The notes beneath the pieces are model-generated. The model saw nothing but the letters and a program-made list of their open reading frames with translations. It was not told the DNA's origin and did not search any database. Of a stretch of DNA of 64,000 nucleotides, positions 19,014 to 28,812 are shown one piece after another. This stretch comes from Deinococcus sp045062605 (lineage in GTDB: Bacteria; Deinococcota; Deinococci; Deinococcales; Deinococcaceae), in NCBI RefSeq assembly GCF_045062605.1, contig NZ_JBJGDW010000003.1, forward strand, positions 41,649 to 105,648. The letters are read 5' to 3'. Positions within the stretch are counted from its first letter, which is position 1. Every line of letters starts with the position of its first letter. A program made the translations under genes and the position numbers.

Positions 19014-19046
19014 AAGACGTTCGAGCACCCCCTTTCTGGAGGACTT

Positions 19047-20810
19047 ATGAACCGCAAACAACAAGGCTTTGCCCGCAACAGTCTGCTCGTCAGCGGTGCG
19101 CTGGCGCTTACGCTGGCCGCCACACTGGGCGTGCAGGCCCAGGGCCAGACCGCTGCCGCCAGCACCGCCGCCGCCAAGAAATGGGTGGACAAGGAATTCC
19201 AGCCGTCCACCCTGAGCAAAGCGCAGCAGATGAAGGAAATGGAGTGGTTTATCAAGGCGGCCAAGCCGTACAAGGGGATGACCATCACGGTGGCTTCCGA
19301 GGCGCTGACCACACACAAGTACGAATCTGAGGTGATGGCGAAGGCCTTTACCGAGATCACTGGCATCAAGGTTAAACACGACATCATTCAGGAAGGCGAC
19401 GTGATCGAGAAGCTGCAGACGCAGTTTCAGTCGGGCAAGACCATCTATGACGCGTATGTCAACGACTCGGATCTGATCGGCACGCACTTTCGCAACGACT
19501 TCGTACTGCCGCTGAGTGATTACATGGCCGGGGCAGGCAAGGGCGTGACCTCGCCCACGCTGGATCTCAAGGATTTCATCGGGCTGAGCTTCACTACTGG
19601 TCCCGACAAGAAGCTGTATCAATTGCCCGATCAGCAGTTTGCCAACCTGTACTGGTTCCGCGCCGACTGGTTTGCCCGTCCAGACCTGAAAGCCAAGTTC
19701 AAGGCCAAGTACGGCTATGAACTTGGTGTGCCGGTCAACTGGAGCGCCTATGAGGACATCGCCAACTTCTTTACCAATGACGTGAAGACCATCGACGGTA
19801 AGAAGGTCTACGGCCACATGGACTACGGCAAGAAAGACCCCAGCCTGGGCTGGCGATTCACCGACGCCTGGCTGAGCATGGCGGGCAACGGCGACAAGGG
19901 CCTGCCCAACGGCCTGCCAGTGGACGAGTGGGGCGTGCGCGTGCAGGACTGCCACCCGGTGGGGTCCAGCGTCACGCGTGGCGGCGACACTAACGGCCCG
20001 GCAGCGGTGTACGCGCTGACCAAGTACGTGGAGTGGCTCAAGAAGTATGCGCCGCCAGAAGCGGGCGGCATGACCTTCTCTGAATCCGGCCCAGTACCTG
20101 CCCAGGGTGAAATTGCCCAGCAGATTTTCTGGTACACCGCCTTTACTGCCGACATGGTGAAAAAGGGCCTGCCCGTGGTCAACGCTGACGGCACGCCCAA
20201 GTGGCGCATGGCCCCCAGCCCTCACGGCTCGTACTGGCGCGAGGGCACCAAGCTGGGCTATCAAGATGTGGGATCGTGGACCTTCCTGAAAAGCACCGAC
20301 GCCAAACACACCGCCGCCGCGTGGCTGTACGCGCAGTTCGTGACGGCCAAGACCACCAGCCTGAAGAAGAGCATCGTGGGCCTGACCTTTATCCGCGAGA
20401 GCGACATCAACAGCAAGTACTTCACCGACAATGCCAGCAAGTACGGCGGCCTGATCGAGTTCTACCGCTCGCCCGCCCGCGTGGCTTGGTCCCCCACCGG
20501 CACCAACATTCCCGATTACCCCAAGATGGCGCAACTGTGGTGGCAGGCGATTGCCCCCGCCGCCGCTGGGGAGGTGACGCCGCAGCAGGCCATGGACGGC
20601 CTTGCCAAGGAGCAGGACAAGATCATGAGTCGTCTGGAACGCGCGGGTATGAAACGCTGCGCCCCGATCATGAACCCCGAGAAAACCGCGCAGTACTGGT
20701 TTGATCAGCCCGGCGCACCTTACCCGAAACTTGCCAACGAGAAGGAAAAAGGAGAAACCGTGGCCTACGACACTCTGCTGAAAAACTGGAAGGCTGGCAA
20801 GGTCAAGTAA
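19047..20810 (+). CDS. glpV: Glycerol ABC transporter substrate-binding protein GlpV
   Basis: A 587-aa exported binding protein with a signal peptide (MNRKQQGFARNS, hydrophobic core, cleavage near VQAQG at about residue 33). ATG 19047 follows CTGGAGGA. The large size and CUT1-type extracellular domain fit GlpV, which is bigger than most sugar-binding proteins. It delivers glycerol to GlpPQ. It is the last transporter gene; glpD follows after a repeat-rich 859-bp gap. No glycerol kinase gene is in the window, so glpK must lie elsewhere. Confidence 0.88.
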   Translation: MNRKQQGFARNSLLVSGALALTLAATLGVQAQGQTAAASTAAAKKWVDKEFQPSTLSKAQQMKEMEWFIKAAKPYKGMTITVASEALTTHKYESEVMAKAFTEITGIKVKHDIIQEGDVIEKLQTQFQSGKTIYDAYVNDSDLIGTHFRNDFVLPLSDYMAGAGKGVTSPTLDLKDFIGLSFTTGPDKKLYQLPDQQFANLYWFRADWFARPDLKAKFKAKYGYELGVPVNWSAYEDIANFFTNDVKTIDGKKVYGHMDYGKKDPSLGWRFTDAWLSMAGNGDKGLPNGLPVDEWGVRVQDCHPVGSSVTRGGDTNGPAAVYALTKYVEWLKKYAPPEAGGMTFSESGPVPAQGEIAQQIFWYTAFTADMVKKGLPVVNADGTPKWRMAPSPHGSYWREGTKLGYQDVGSWTFLKSTDAKHTAAAWLYAQFVTAKTTSLKKSIVGLTFIRESDINSKYFTDNASKYGGLIEFYRSPARVAWSPTGTNIPDYPKMAQLWWQAIAPAAAGEVTPQQAMDGLAKEQDKIMSRLERAGMKRCAPIMNPEKTAQYWFDQPGAPYPKLANEKEKGETVAYDTLLKNWKAGKVK

Positions 20811-20884
20811 GCGTCAGGCCAACAGATCCAGGCCCATCTCCTTTAAATCTTGCCTGATCTGATTTTCCCAGTTCTTTCCCCATT

Positions 20885-20916
20885 GCGCCGTTTGGAAACG
20901 CAGCCGCCGACGGCGC
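20885..20916 (+). terminator. Possible terminator after the glp transporter operon
   Basis: Seven-base-pair GC stem (GCGCCGT at 20885-20891, ACGGCGC at 20910-20916) 75 bp after the glpV stop. No U-tract follows, so this is tentative. Confidence 0.35.
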
Positions 20917-20974
20917 GGTGGGACATCTAAAACACGACGTTCGGGCTATCTCTTAAGAAACTTCGCGTTTTACA

Positions 20975-21090
20975 CAGACTCTTATCGGAATGTTGTGGAC
21001 GCCCTGAAAGCTAAGCGGACGCGAGAAAGATAAAGTTTCTGCCCGTGGACAGAGAGTTCGGCGCTTTCCCGATCTGTTATACGGATTCCG
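20975..21090 (-). repeat. Inverted partial copy of the 138-bp structured repeat
   Basis: Reads on the minus strand as a diverged partial copy, closest to the copy at 57523-57656 (shared blocks AAGCGGACGCGAG-like, TTCGGCGCTTTCCCGA and a terminal GGATTCCG). It shares its terminal palindrome with the plus-strand copy at 21077, so the two stand head to head. It lies in the 20811-21669 gap, in which I see no gene. Confidence 0.5.
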
Positions 21091-21215
21091 TTTGTTTCGT
21101 GCAGGAATCGGGACAGCTCCGATCCCTCCACTCCACGTCCGGTACCCGTTTCTCTCCTTCTCGCTCTGCTCGGATTTTCAGGTGTTTCCAACACCTTTCA
21201 ATCGGAGTCCGCATT
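21077..21215 (+). repeat. Structured repeat, copy A
   Basis: About 139 bp. It begins TATACGGATTCCGTTTG and ends AATCGGAGTCCGCATTA, giving inverted ends. It holds stem 1 (ATCGG/CCGAT, 7-nt loop) and stem 2 (AGGTGTT/AACACCT). It is oriented with glpV and glpD transcription. It is strongly similar to the copies at 41829 and 59487. Confidence 0.75.
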
Positions 21216-21376
21216 AGGCAATTAAGCAGAACCCAGCTCATCGCAACTCCTGAGACCCTTTAGAACCTATTGCGTCTGACAACCTCAAGACCTTACAACA
21301 TAGAATCTCTACCGTTTTGAATCAGTCTTCTGCGTTTGTCTCCTCTACCTGGCCCTAAACGCTGCCCCTTTTGGTG

Positions 21377-21515
21377 TATACGGGTTCAGTTTTTTTCGTG
21401 CAGAAACCGGGTTAGCGCCGATTCCCGCATTCCACGCCTGGAACGTATTTTTCCCCTTCTCATCCTGCTCGAATTTCTGGGTGTTTTTTCAACACCTTTT
21501 AACCAGAATTCTTAA
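21377..21515 (+). repeat. Structured repeat, diverged copy B
   Basis: About 139 bp, same order of blocks as copy A but more diverged (starts TATACGGGTTCAG, keeps TTTCGTGCAG, CATTCCACGCC, and the GGTGTT/AACACC stem). The right end is degraded (AACCAGAATTC). Oriented with the flanking genes. Confidence 0.65.
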
Positions 21516-21578
21516 AATCATCTTTCCCTCAATGACCGGATGCTGGTCAATGTGCCCCCTGCGGGAGCGTGGAACATT

Positions 21579-21612
21579 TGTTCATATCTTCTGGACGAAT
21601 GTTCGCCATAAT
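21579..21612 (+). promoter_or_regulatory. glpD promoter region with TGTTC pair
   Basis: TGTTCA at 21579-21584 and TGTTCG at 21600-21605 are 21 bp apart, the same spacing as at glpS. A CATAAT sequence at 21607-21612 is a good -10 candidate; the -35 is weak. The sites lie upstream of and overlap the probable promoter, about 65-90 bp before the glpD ATG. Confidence 0.55.
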
Positions 21613-21669
21613 TGAAACTGATAAGCGAGGCTGCCGACTCCATCTTGATCGGCTCGCGAAGGAAATGAC

Positions 21670-23268
<1,599 letters not shown>

Positions 23269-23298
23269 GTGCAGCTTCAGATAGAACAGGAAGGTGGA

Positions 23299-23333
23299 GC
23301 CGCCCGGAATTTGGAGTTCGGGCGGCTTCTTTG
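23299..23333 (+). terminator. Rho-independent terminator after glpD
   Basis: Stem GCCGCCCGGAA / TTCGGGCGGC with a short loop, followed by TTCTTT, 30 bp after the glpD stop. Confidence 0.75.
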
Positions 23334-23375
23334 GTGCTGATCCCTGAACGTATCAAGTAAACTTGGTACGGTGGG

Positions 23376-23780
23376 ATGATGCCCTTCCAGCCGCTCGACC
23401 GGGACCAGCCAGACGTGATCATGATGTGCCGGAACTGTCAGGCAGAGTGGCTCATTTATGAACAGCAGATCGGGCTTTCTATGCCCTGTCCAGCCTGCCA
23501 TAGCGTGGTCCACCCCCAATACCAGGGCAGGACGAAGGGTGAAGGGCATGGGTGTCAGTTGTCGTTCAGCACCTTTAAGCGACTGCTGAACACCCCGGAC
23601 ACTTCAGCAGAGTTCATCCGGCTGGTCGAACATCTCCTTGACCTCCGGCATGAAGGTGGCCTTTGCTTCGTGAACGTCTCCGGCCACGAAGTGGAAGCAG
23701 AGGAAGCGCACTACCGCATCCAGAGCCAGGAGGCGTCCCAGGGCGCGATGTACAACAGGGCCATGAACATCATTCGTTAG
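23376..23780 (+). CDS. Hypothetical zinc-ribbon protein
   Basis: A 134-aa frame between the glpD terminator and paaK. Residues near the N-terminus have two CxxC pairs (CRNC and CPAC, 17 residues between) that could hold one zinc. The rest is not recognised; it contains an acidic, His-rich part (GHEVEAEEAHYRIQ). There is no clear Shine-Dalgarno before ATG 23376 (ATG 23379 is also possible), so it may be leaderless. No opposing gene explains the frame. Function unknown. Confidence 0.55.
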   Translation: MMPFQPLDRDQPDVIMMCRNCQAEWLIYEQQIGLSMPCPACHSVVHPQYQGRTKGEGHGCQLSFSTFKRLLNTPDTSAEFIRLVEHLLDLRHEGGLCFVNVSGHEVEAEEAHYRIQSQEASQGAMYNRAMNIIR

Positions 23781-23987
23781 TACTGTCATGGCAGGCCGAC
23801 TTTATGTGAAGTCAATTCTCGAACTCCCGTTTTCCTCTTTCTAGCCTTACGTGAGAGGAGGTAGGAACGTAGCGACGGAAGGGTAAGGGGTCCACCGGGT
23901 AGGCGGCGACCTGAATCAAGAATCCATCCCACCGCCCCATAGAGCCACCCGCCCGCTAAACTGAACTCCACCTCAGGAGGTTTTCCC

Positions 23988-25268
23988 TTGTTCCAGCCCC
24001 AATTTGAAGCCCTGCCTCTGCCCGAACTGCGTGCCCTGCAACTGGGCCGCCTTCAGGACATGATGGCCCGGCAGTCTGAACACGTCCCGGCCTACCGCGA
24101 GAAGTTCGATGCGGCGGGCGTTAGTCCGGATGACCTGAGAACGCTGGAAGACCTGATCCGCTTTCCGTTTACCCGCAAGGTGGACCTGCGCGACAACTAC
24201 CCGCTGGGCCTGTGCGCCGTGCCCCGTGACACCCTGCGCCGCCTGCACGCCAGCAGTGGCACCGGGGGCAAGCCGACGGTGGTGGGCTACGACGCCCACG
24301 ATCTGGACATCTTTGCCGAGGTGGTGGCCCGCAGCCTGTACGCGGCGGGGGCGCGGCCCGGCATGGTGTTTCATAACGCCTACGGCTACGGCCTCTTCAC
24401 AGGCGGGTTGGGGCTGGACGGCGGCGCGCGGCGGCTGGGCCTGTGTACCGTGCCTGTTTCCGGCGGCGGCACCGAGCGGCAGGTGGGGCTGATTCAGGAC
24501 CTTGCACCCGAGGTGATCGCCTGCACCCCCAGTTACGCCCTGGTGCTGGCCGAGGCGCTGGAACGCCAGGGAATTGCGCCAGAAGAAAATTCCCTGAAAT
24601 ACGCCGTGCTGGGCGCGGAACCCTGGGCCGAGAAGACCCGCGCCGAGGTCCAGAAACGCCTGGGCGTGACCGCCACCAACATCTACGGCCTCTCTGAGAT
24701 CATCGGCCCCGGCGTGAGCAACGAGGACGCCGCCGAGCAGAGCGGCAGTTACATCTGGGAAGACCATTTTTTCCCGGAAATCGTGGACCCTGACACCGGG
24801 GAAGCGCTGCCGGACGGCGAATGGGGCGTGCTGGTCCTGAGCAGCATCAGCCGCAGCGCGTTGCCGATCCTGCGCTACTGGACCGGGGACATCACACGGC
24901 TGTTGCCCGGCGAGAATAAAACGGGCCGGACAATGCGGCGCATGGACATCATCCGGGGACGCAGCGACGATCTGATCATCCTGCGCGGCGTCAACGTCTA
25001 CCCCACTCAACTGGAGGCCGTGCTGGTCAGCCTGGGGCAGGTCAGCCCGCACTATCACGTCACCCTGACCCGCACCGGCCCGATGGACGAGCTGACCTTG
25101 CAGGTGGAGGCCGAGAGCGAGGCCGTCACCCTGCGCGACGAGATCGTGCGCCTGATCAAGACCCAGGTGGGCGTCAGCGTGCGCTGCGAACTGTGCGTGC
25201 CGGGCAGCCTGGCCCGCAGCGAGGGCGGCAAACTGCGCCGCGTGACGGACCTGCGCGGCCAGCGTTAG
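23988..25268 (+). CDS. paaK: Phenylacetate-CoA ligase family protein (PaaK)
   Basis: A 426-aa adenylate-forming enzyme starting at TTG 23988 after AGGAGG. The ATP-binding P-loop-like motif SSGTGGKPTVVGY is at residues 89-101, and YGLSE and the C-terminal RSDDLIILRGVNVYP segment are typical of PaaK. It should activate phenylacetate, or a related aryl acid, to its CoA thioester using ATP. No other phenylacetate pathway gene lies in the window, so it may act on another aryl acid. A GNAT gene follows 7 bp later. Confidence 0.87.
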   Translation: MFQPQFEALPLPELRALQLGRLQDMMARQSEHVPAYREKFDAAGVSPDDLRTLEDLIRFPFTRKVDLRDNYPLGLCAVPRDTLRRLHASSGTGGKPTVVGYDAHDLDIFAEVVARSLYAAGARPGMVFHNAYGYGLFTGGLGLDGGARRLGLCTVPVSGGGTERQVGLIQDLAPEVIACTPSYALVLAEALERQGIAPEENSLKYAVLGAEPWAEKTRAEVQKRLGVTATNIYGLSEIIGPGVSNEDAAEQSGSYIWEDHFFPEIVDPDTGEALPDGEWGVLVLSSISRSALPILRYWTGDITRLLPGENKTGRTMRRMDIIRGRSDDLIILRGVNVYPTQLEAVLVSLGQVSPHYHVTLTRTGPMDELTLQVEAESEAVTLRDEIVRLIKTQVGVSVRCELCVPGSLARSEGGKLRRVTDLRGQR

Positions 25269-25275
25269 CACGGGT

Positions 25276-25947
25276 TTGAGCCGTCCACTGATCCGGCCCA
25301 TGCTCCCCACCGACGAGGCGCGGCTGGGAGAAATCGCGTACCAGACAGGATTCTTTGGCAACAGCGCCGAAACGTACTTCCCAGACCCGCAGCTTTTCGC
25401 AGACCTGTGGGTGCGGACCTATTTCCGGCTGCCAGATTCCGTGGGGTACATGGCCCAGGTGGGCGGAGACGTGATCGGTTACATCGTCGGCTCGCTGAAC
25501 GAGGACGCGTACCGGCGGGCACTGGTGCGGGTGGTGGCGGACACGGTGCTGCCCGGCGTGCTGACGCGGCGCTACACCCGCCCTCTCGCCGCCCTGCCGT
25601 ATCTGATCCGCACCCTGCGTTACCCCTCGCCGCACGCCTCTGAGACAGAGTTTCCGGCGCATCTGCACCTGAACCTGCTGCCACGGTCGCGCGGGCTGGG
25701 GCTGGGGCGCGGGCTGCTTCAGCGCTACCTGGAGCGGCTGCGGAAACTGGGCGTGCCTGGCGTACAACTGTCCACCACCGACGAGAACGCGGCGGCGCTG
25801 GGCCTGTACCGGGAGGCAGGCTTCACCATTGCCGCATCGGAGCAGACCAAACTGTGGACGCCGTGGCTGGGCCATCCGGCGCGGCAGATGAGCCTGACCT
25901 GTGATCTGGAAATTCAGCCCGGCATCGCGAGCAACGGCAAAGGCTAG
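25276..25947 (+). CDS. GNAT family N-acetyltransferase
   Basis: A 223-aa protein starting at TTG 25276 (ATG 25300 is an alternative that would clip the first beta strand). The acetyl-CoA binding region LPRSRGLGLGRGLLQRYLERL shows the R/Q-x-x-G-x-G/A pattern, followed by GLYREAGF. It lies seven bases after paaK, so the two are probably cotranscribed. The substrate is unknown. The gene ends 105 bp before a convergent isomerase gene. Confidence 0.82.
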   Translation: MSRPLIRPMLPTDEARLGEIAYQTGFFGNSAETYFPDPQLFADLWVRTYFRLPDSVGYMAQVGGDVIGYIVGSLNEDAYRRALVRVVADTVLPGVLTRRYTRPLAALPYLIRTLRYPSPHASETEFPAHLHLNLLPRSRGLGLGRGLLQRYLERLRKLGVPGVQLSTTDENAAALGLYREAGFTIAASEQTKLWTPWLGHPARQMSLTCDLEIQPGIASNGKG

Positions 25948-26052
25948 AACACTTCACTGGTAGTGGGCGGGCGAGGTGTGGCCGTGCTGCTGCCGTTCAG
26001 GCTGTGGTCACTGCGGCAGAGGACCGTCGGAAAAATAGCCGGGAACACACCT

Positions 26053-27480
26053 TCAGCAGACCTGGACCACCCGCAGCCCCTTCAATGCCCCCAGCTTGCT
26101 GATCTGGTCCGCGATGTGTCCCACGCCCACCGCACAGTGATGCGCTGGTCCCTGGGCGTTCCAGGCTTCCACGAATCCCCGCGCACCCAGTGAAAAGCGG
26201 TAGCGGCTGTTGGTGTTGCCGATTTCCAGAATGGGGCCGGGCACGGACTCACCCTCGGCCACCAGCAACTTCAGGCTTCCGCCGTCCTCCACCACCGAGA
26301 GCAGGGTCACGGGGCCGCAGCGCACGGACATTTCCACACTCAGGCCGCTGCCCACCTTGCCGTGGTAGACCGCCAGCGGGCGCACCTTCGTTTTGCCCTG
26401 CGCGATCCCGACATGGCCGGGACCGTCATGGCCCATCAGCACCACGTCGCCCGCGAAGTCCATTGCATAAAACTCGGTGAATGAACCGCCCGCGCCGAAG
26501 GCGTCCATGATCTTCATGGCCTGGGCGTTCTTGACCTCGTACTCCCCGGCCACCGGAATGCCGCGAGCGGTCAGCAGCGAGCAGCCCAGAATCACCGAAC
26601 CCATCACGTCCTCGTTGTCGCTGCCAGGGGTTCCCTCAGCGTAGTAGGCCAGCGAGGTCAGGCCATGCTTTTCGACAAACTGGTCCAGAGCCACGCTGGT
26701 GCGGGCGGCGCGGGCCAGTTCTTCGGGGGCGCAGTCGGGTTGAACTTCAAACTTCCGCTGAAAATCCTGAACGCGCTCTGCTGCCTCCACCTCTCCAACC
26801 TCTTTACGGAGAGCCGTCAGCTCGTCCAGCTCCACGATCTGAATGTGGGTGCCGAAGGCGATGGCCTGCAAGGTCAAGTCGCTGTAGATGTCGAGCATGC
26901 CGTTGTAATAGTGGCCCATCACGCCCAGGCGGCCATGCTCCATGACATGGGCCACGCGCGCCGCTCCCAGCCAGCCATCCACTTCCTGCCAGACATGCGG
27001 ATCACCGTCCAGCACGCCCGTCACCTGATGAAAGGGAATGCCCGCGCGGGTAAATACGTTGGCGATTTCCGGCACTGGACAGGCGGCGCAGTAGGCCAGC
27101 CACTCGCCGGTCATCTTCGTTCTGTCGCCCAGCGCATTGAAACTGGCGTAGTCGATGGCCGCCGTGGGTTGCAAGTTCAGGATCACCACCGGAACCCCGG
27201 CCCGTTGCACAGCGGGCAGCACCGTGGATGACAGCGCGTAGGTGGTGGCGTACAGGAAAACGATGTCCACATCGGCCTGTCTCAGTTGGTGCCCTGCTTC
27301 ACGCGCTTTCAGGGGCGAGTCGATCAGGCCCAGGTTGACGACTTCCACGCCGGGACGCTCCAGCCGCGCGGCCACCTGCGCCACGTAGCCTTTCAGGCGT
27401 TCTTCCAGCCCCGGAAACTGCGGCCAGTACGTGTTCAGCCCGATCCCGAAGAGGCCGACTTTGAATGGATGGTGGGGCAT
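26053..27480 (-). CDS. L-fucose/L-arabinose isomerase family protein
   Basis: A 475-aa protein. ATG 27480 (MPHHPFKVGLFG) is preferred over a longer frame because GCGAGGTT precedes it. It resembles the fucose/arabinose isomerase fold, with acidic and histidine-rich blocks (EYEVKNAQAMKIMDAFG and GHDGPGH) suited to metal binding. Such enzymes interconvert aldose and ketose. It is last in the minus-strand rhamnose transport operon, 271 bp after rhaS, while a dedicated rhamnose isomerase is on the other strand. It may therefore handle a second deoxy- or pentose sugar entering by the same transporter. Confidence 0.75.
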   Translation of the reverse strand: MPHHPFKVGLFGIGLNTYWPQFPGLEERLKGYVAQVAARLERPGVEVVNLGLIDSPLKAREAGHQLRQADVDIVFLYATTYALSSTVLPAVQRAGVPVVILNLQPTAAIDYASFNALGDRTKMTGEWLAYCAACPVPEIANVFTRAGIPFHQVTGVLDGDPHVWQEVDGWLGAARVAHVMEHGRLGVMGHYYNGMLDIYSDLTLQAIAFGTHIQIVELDELTALRKEVGEVEAAERVQDFQRKFEVQPDCAPEELARAARTSVALDQFVEKHGLTSLAYYAEGTPGSDNEDVMGSVILGCSLLTARGIPVAGEYEVKNAQAMKIMDAFGAGGSFTEFYAMDFAGDVVLMGHDGPGHVGIAQGKTKVRPLAVYHGKVGSGLSVEMSVRCGPVTLLSVVEDGGSLKLLVAEGESVPGPILEIGNTNSRYRFSLGARGFVEAWNAQGPAHHCAVGVGHIADQISKLGALKGLRVVQVC

Positions 27481-27576
27481 GGGAACCTCGCTGGTGTTGA
27501 TGGAAAGGCCGCCCAGTCCGGTGATGGACATGGGCGGCGGGGTGAAAGTCAGTCGGTGTTAAGGGTTTTGCCCCAC

Positions 27577-27710
27577 GGTTTAACCCCTCAGTCGGCTGCG
27601 CCGCCAGCTCCCCTGAAGGGGAGCCAAGAGGTGCAGTTGATCTTGCCACGCAGGAATCTCCTTGCCTCCCCTTGAGGGGAGGTGCCCCGAAGGGGCGGAG
27701 GGGTTAAACC
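27577..27710. repeat. 134-bp element with 13-bp inverted ends and GC hairpins
   Basis: GGTTTAACCCCTC (27577-27589) and its exact inverse GAGGGGTTAAACC (27698-27710) bound a segment that contains three near-perfect hairpins: GCTCCCC/GGGGAGC at 27607-27624, CCTCCCC/GGGGAGG at 27665-27682 and GCCCC/GGGGC at 27684-27696. It lies between rhaS and the isomerase gene. It looks like a small non-coding mobile or REP-type repeat. Confidence 0.65.
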
Positions 27711-27751
27711 GCAAGCCGCCCCCCTGCCAACCGCGAAGTCTGCCCCGAACC

Positions 27752-28753
27752 TCAGAAATCGAACTTGTCGATATTCGCCTTGTCGAAGGTGTAGGGCGGC
27801 CCCAGCACAACCTCGCCGTCCTTGCCCACGGTGTACTTGCCCAGCTTGCCTGCCATGAACGTTTCGCCCTGCTTGCCGGTGATCATGCCGCTGGCGAGCG
27901 AGGCCGCCGCGTAGGTGGCGAGATACCCCACGTCGCCGGGGTTCCACAACTGGAAGGCGGTGACGGTGCCGTCCTTGACGAAGGCGCGCATCTGGTTGGG
28001 CGTGCCCAGGCCGGTCAGGGCCACCTTGCCCTTGCTGGGGCTGGTGGACAGGTAACGCGCGCCCGCCGAGATGCCGACGGTGGTGGGCGAGATCACGCCT
28101 TTCAGGTTGGGATACGCCTGGATCAGCCCCTGCATCTCGGTGAAGGACTTCTGATCGTCGTCGTTGCCGTAGGCGATCTTGACCAGTTTCATGTCCTTGT
28201 ACTTGGGCAGCTTCAACTCTTCTTCCATCCACTTGATCCAGGTGTTCTGGTTGGTGGCGTTGGGCGTGGCGCTCAGAACGGCGATGTCGCCCTTGTACCC
28301 AATCAGCTTGCCCAGCAGTTGCACTTGCGCGCGGCCAATGCCTTCACTGTTGGCCTGGTTGATGAAGAGGGTGCGCCCCGACACGGCGGTATCGGAATCC
28401 ATCGTGACGATCTTGACCCCGGCCTGCTTGGCGCGGTTGAGGTACGGCAGCAGCGCGTTGGCGTCGTTGGCCGCCAGAATCAGCGCGTCCTGGCGCTGCG
28501 CGATGGCGGTGTTGATGTAGCTGACCTGGCTGCTGGCCCCGGCATCGGACGGCCCCACGACCTTGGCGACGGCCCCGATTTCCTTGGCCGCGTCCAGCCC
28601 GCCCTGCGTCTCGATGACGTTGTAGGGGTTGTTGATGTTCTTGGGCAGCAGCGTGATCTTCAGGCCCTTCTTGATGCTGGTGGGAGCCTGGGCGAACGAC
28701 AGGGTGGACAGGCCGAGGGCCAGGGCGGACAACAGCAGAATGCGCTTTTTCAT
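27752..28753 (-). CDS. rhaS: Rhamnose ABC transporter substrate-binding protein RhaS
   Basis: A 333-aa periplasmic binding protein of the ribose/rhamnose class (peripla_BP_4). Residues 1-22 are a signal peptide (MKKRILLLSALALGLSTLS, cleavage after FAQA). It is downstream of rhaT, rhaP and rhaQ on the minus strand. It should capture rhamnose and deliver it to RhaPQ. The name rests on the neighbouring mutarotase and rhamnose enzymes. Confidence 0.9.
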   Translation of the reverse strand: MKKRILLLSALALGLSTLSFAQAPTSIKKGLKITLLPKNINNPYNVIETQGGLDAAKEIGAVAKVVGPSDAGASSQVSYINTAIAQRQDALILAANDANALLPYLNRAKQAGVKIVTMDSDTAVSGRTLFINQANSEGIGRAQVQLLGKLIGYKGDIAVLSATPNATNQNTWIKWMEEELKLPKYKDMKLVKIAYGNDDDQKSFTEMQGLIQAYPNLKGVISPTTVGISAGARYLSTSPSKGKVALTGLGTPNQMRAFVKDGTVTAFQLWNPGDVGYLATYAAASLASGMITGKQGETFMAGKLGKYTVGKDGEVVLGPPYTFDKANIDKFDF

Positions 28754-28812
28754 AACGAACCTCCGAGGGGAGAGAGAAGGGGGCGGGTGAAGGGGTTTCT
28801 GGACGGAATGCC

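Noticed and set aside
18834..20534. Minus-strand frame of 566 aa opposite glpV
   Set aside because: GlpV has a signal peptide, ribosome site and operon context; the opposite frame has no recognisable features.
20811..21669. Possible small genes in the glpV-glpD gap (70-75 aa frames)
   Set aside because: All frames fall in the structured repeats, with no ribosome sites or conserved features.
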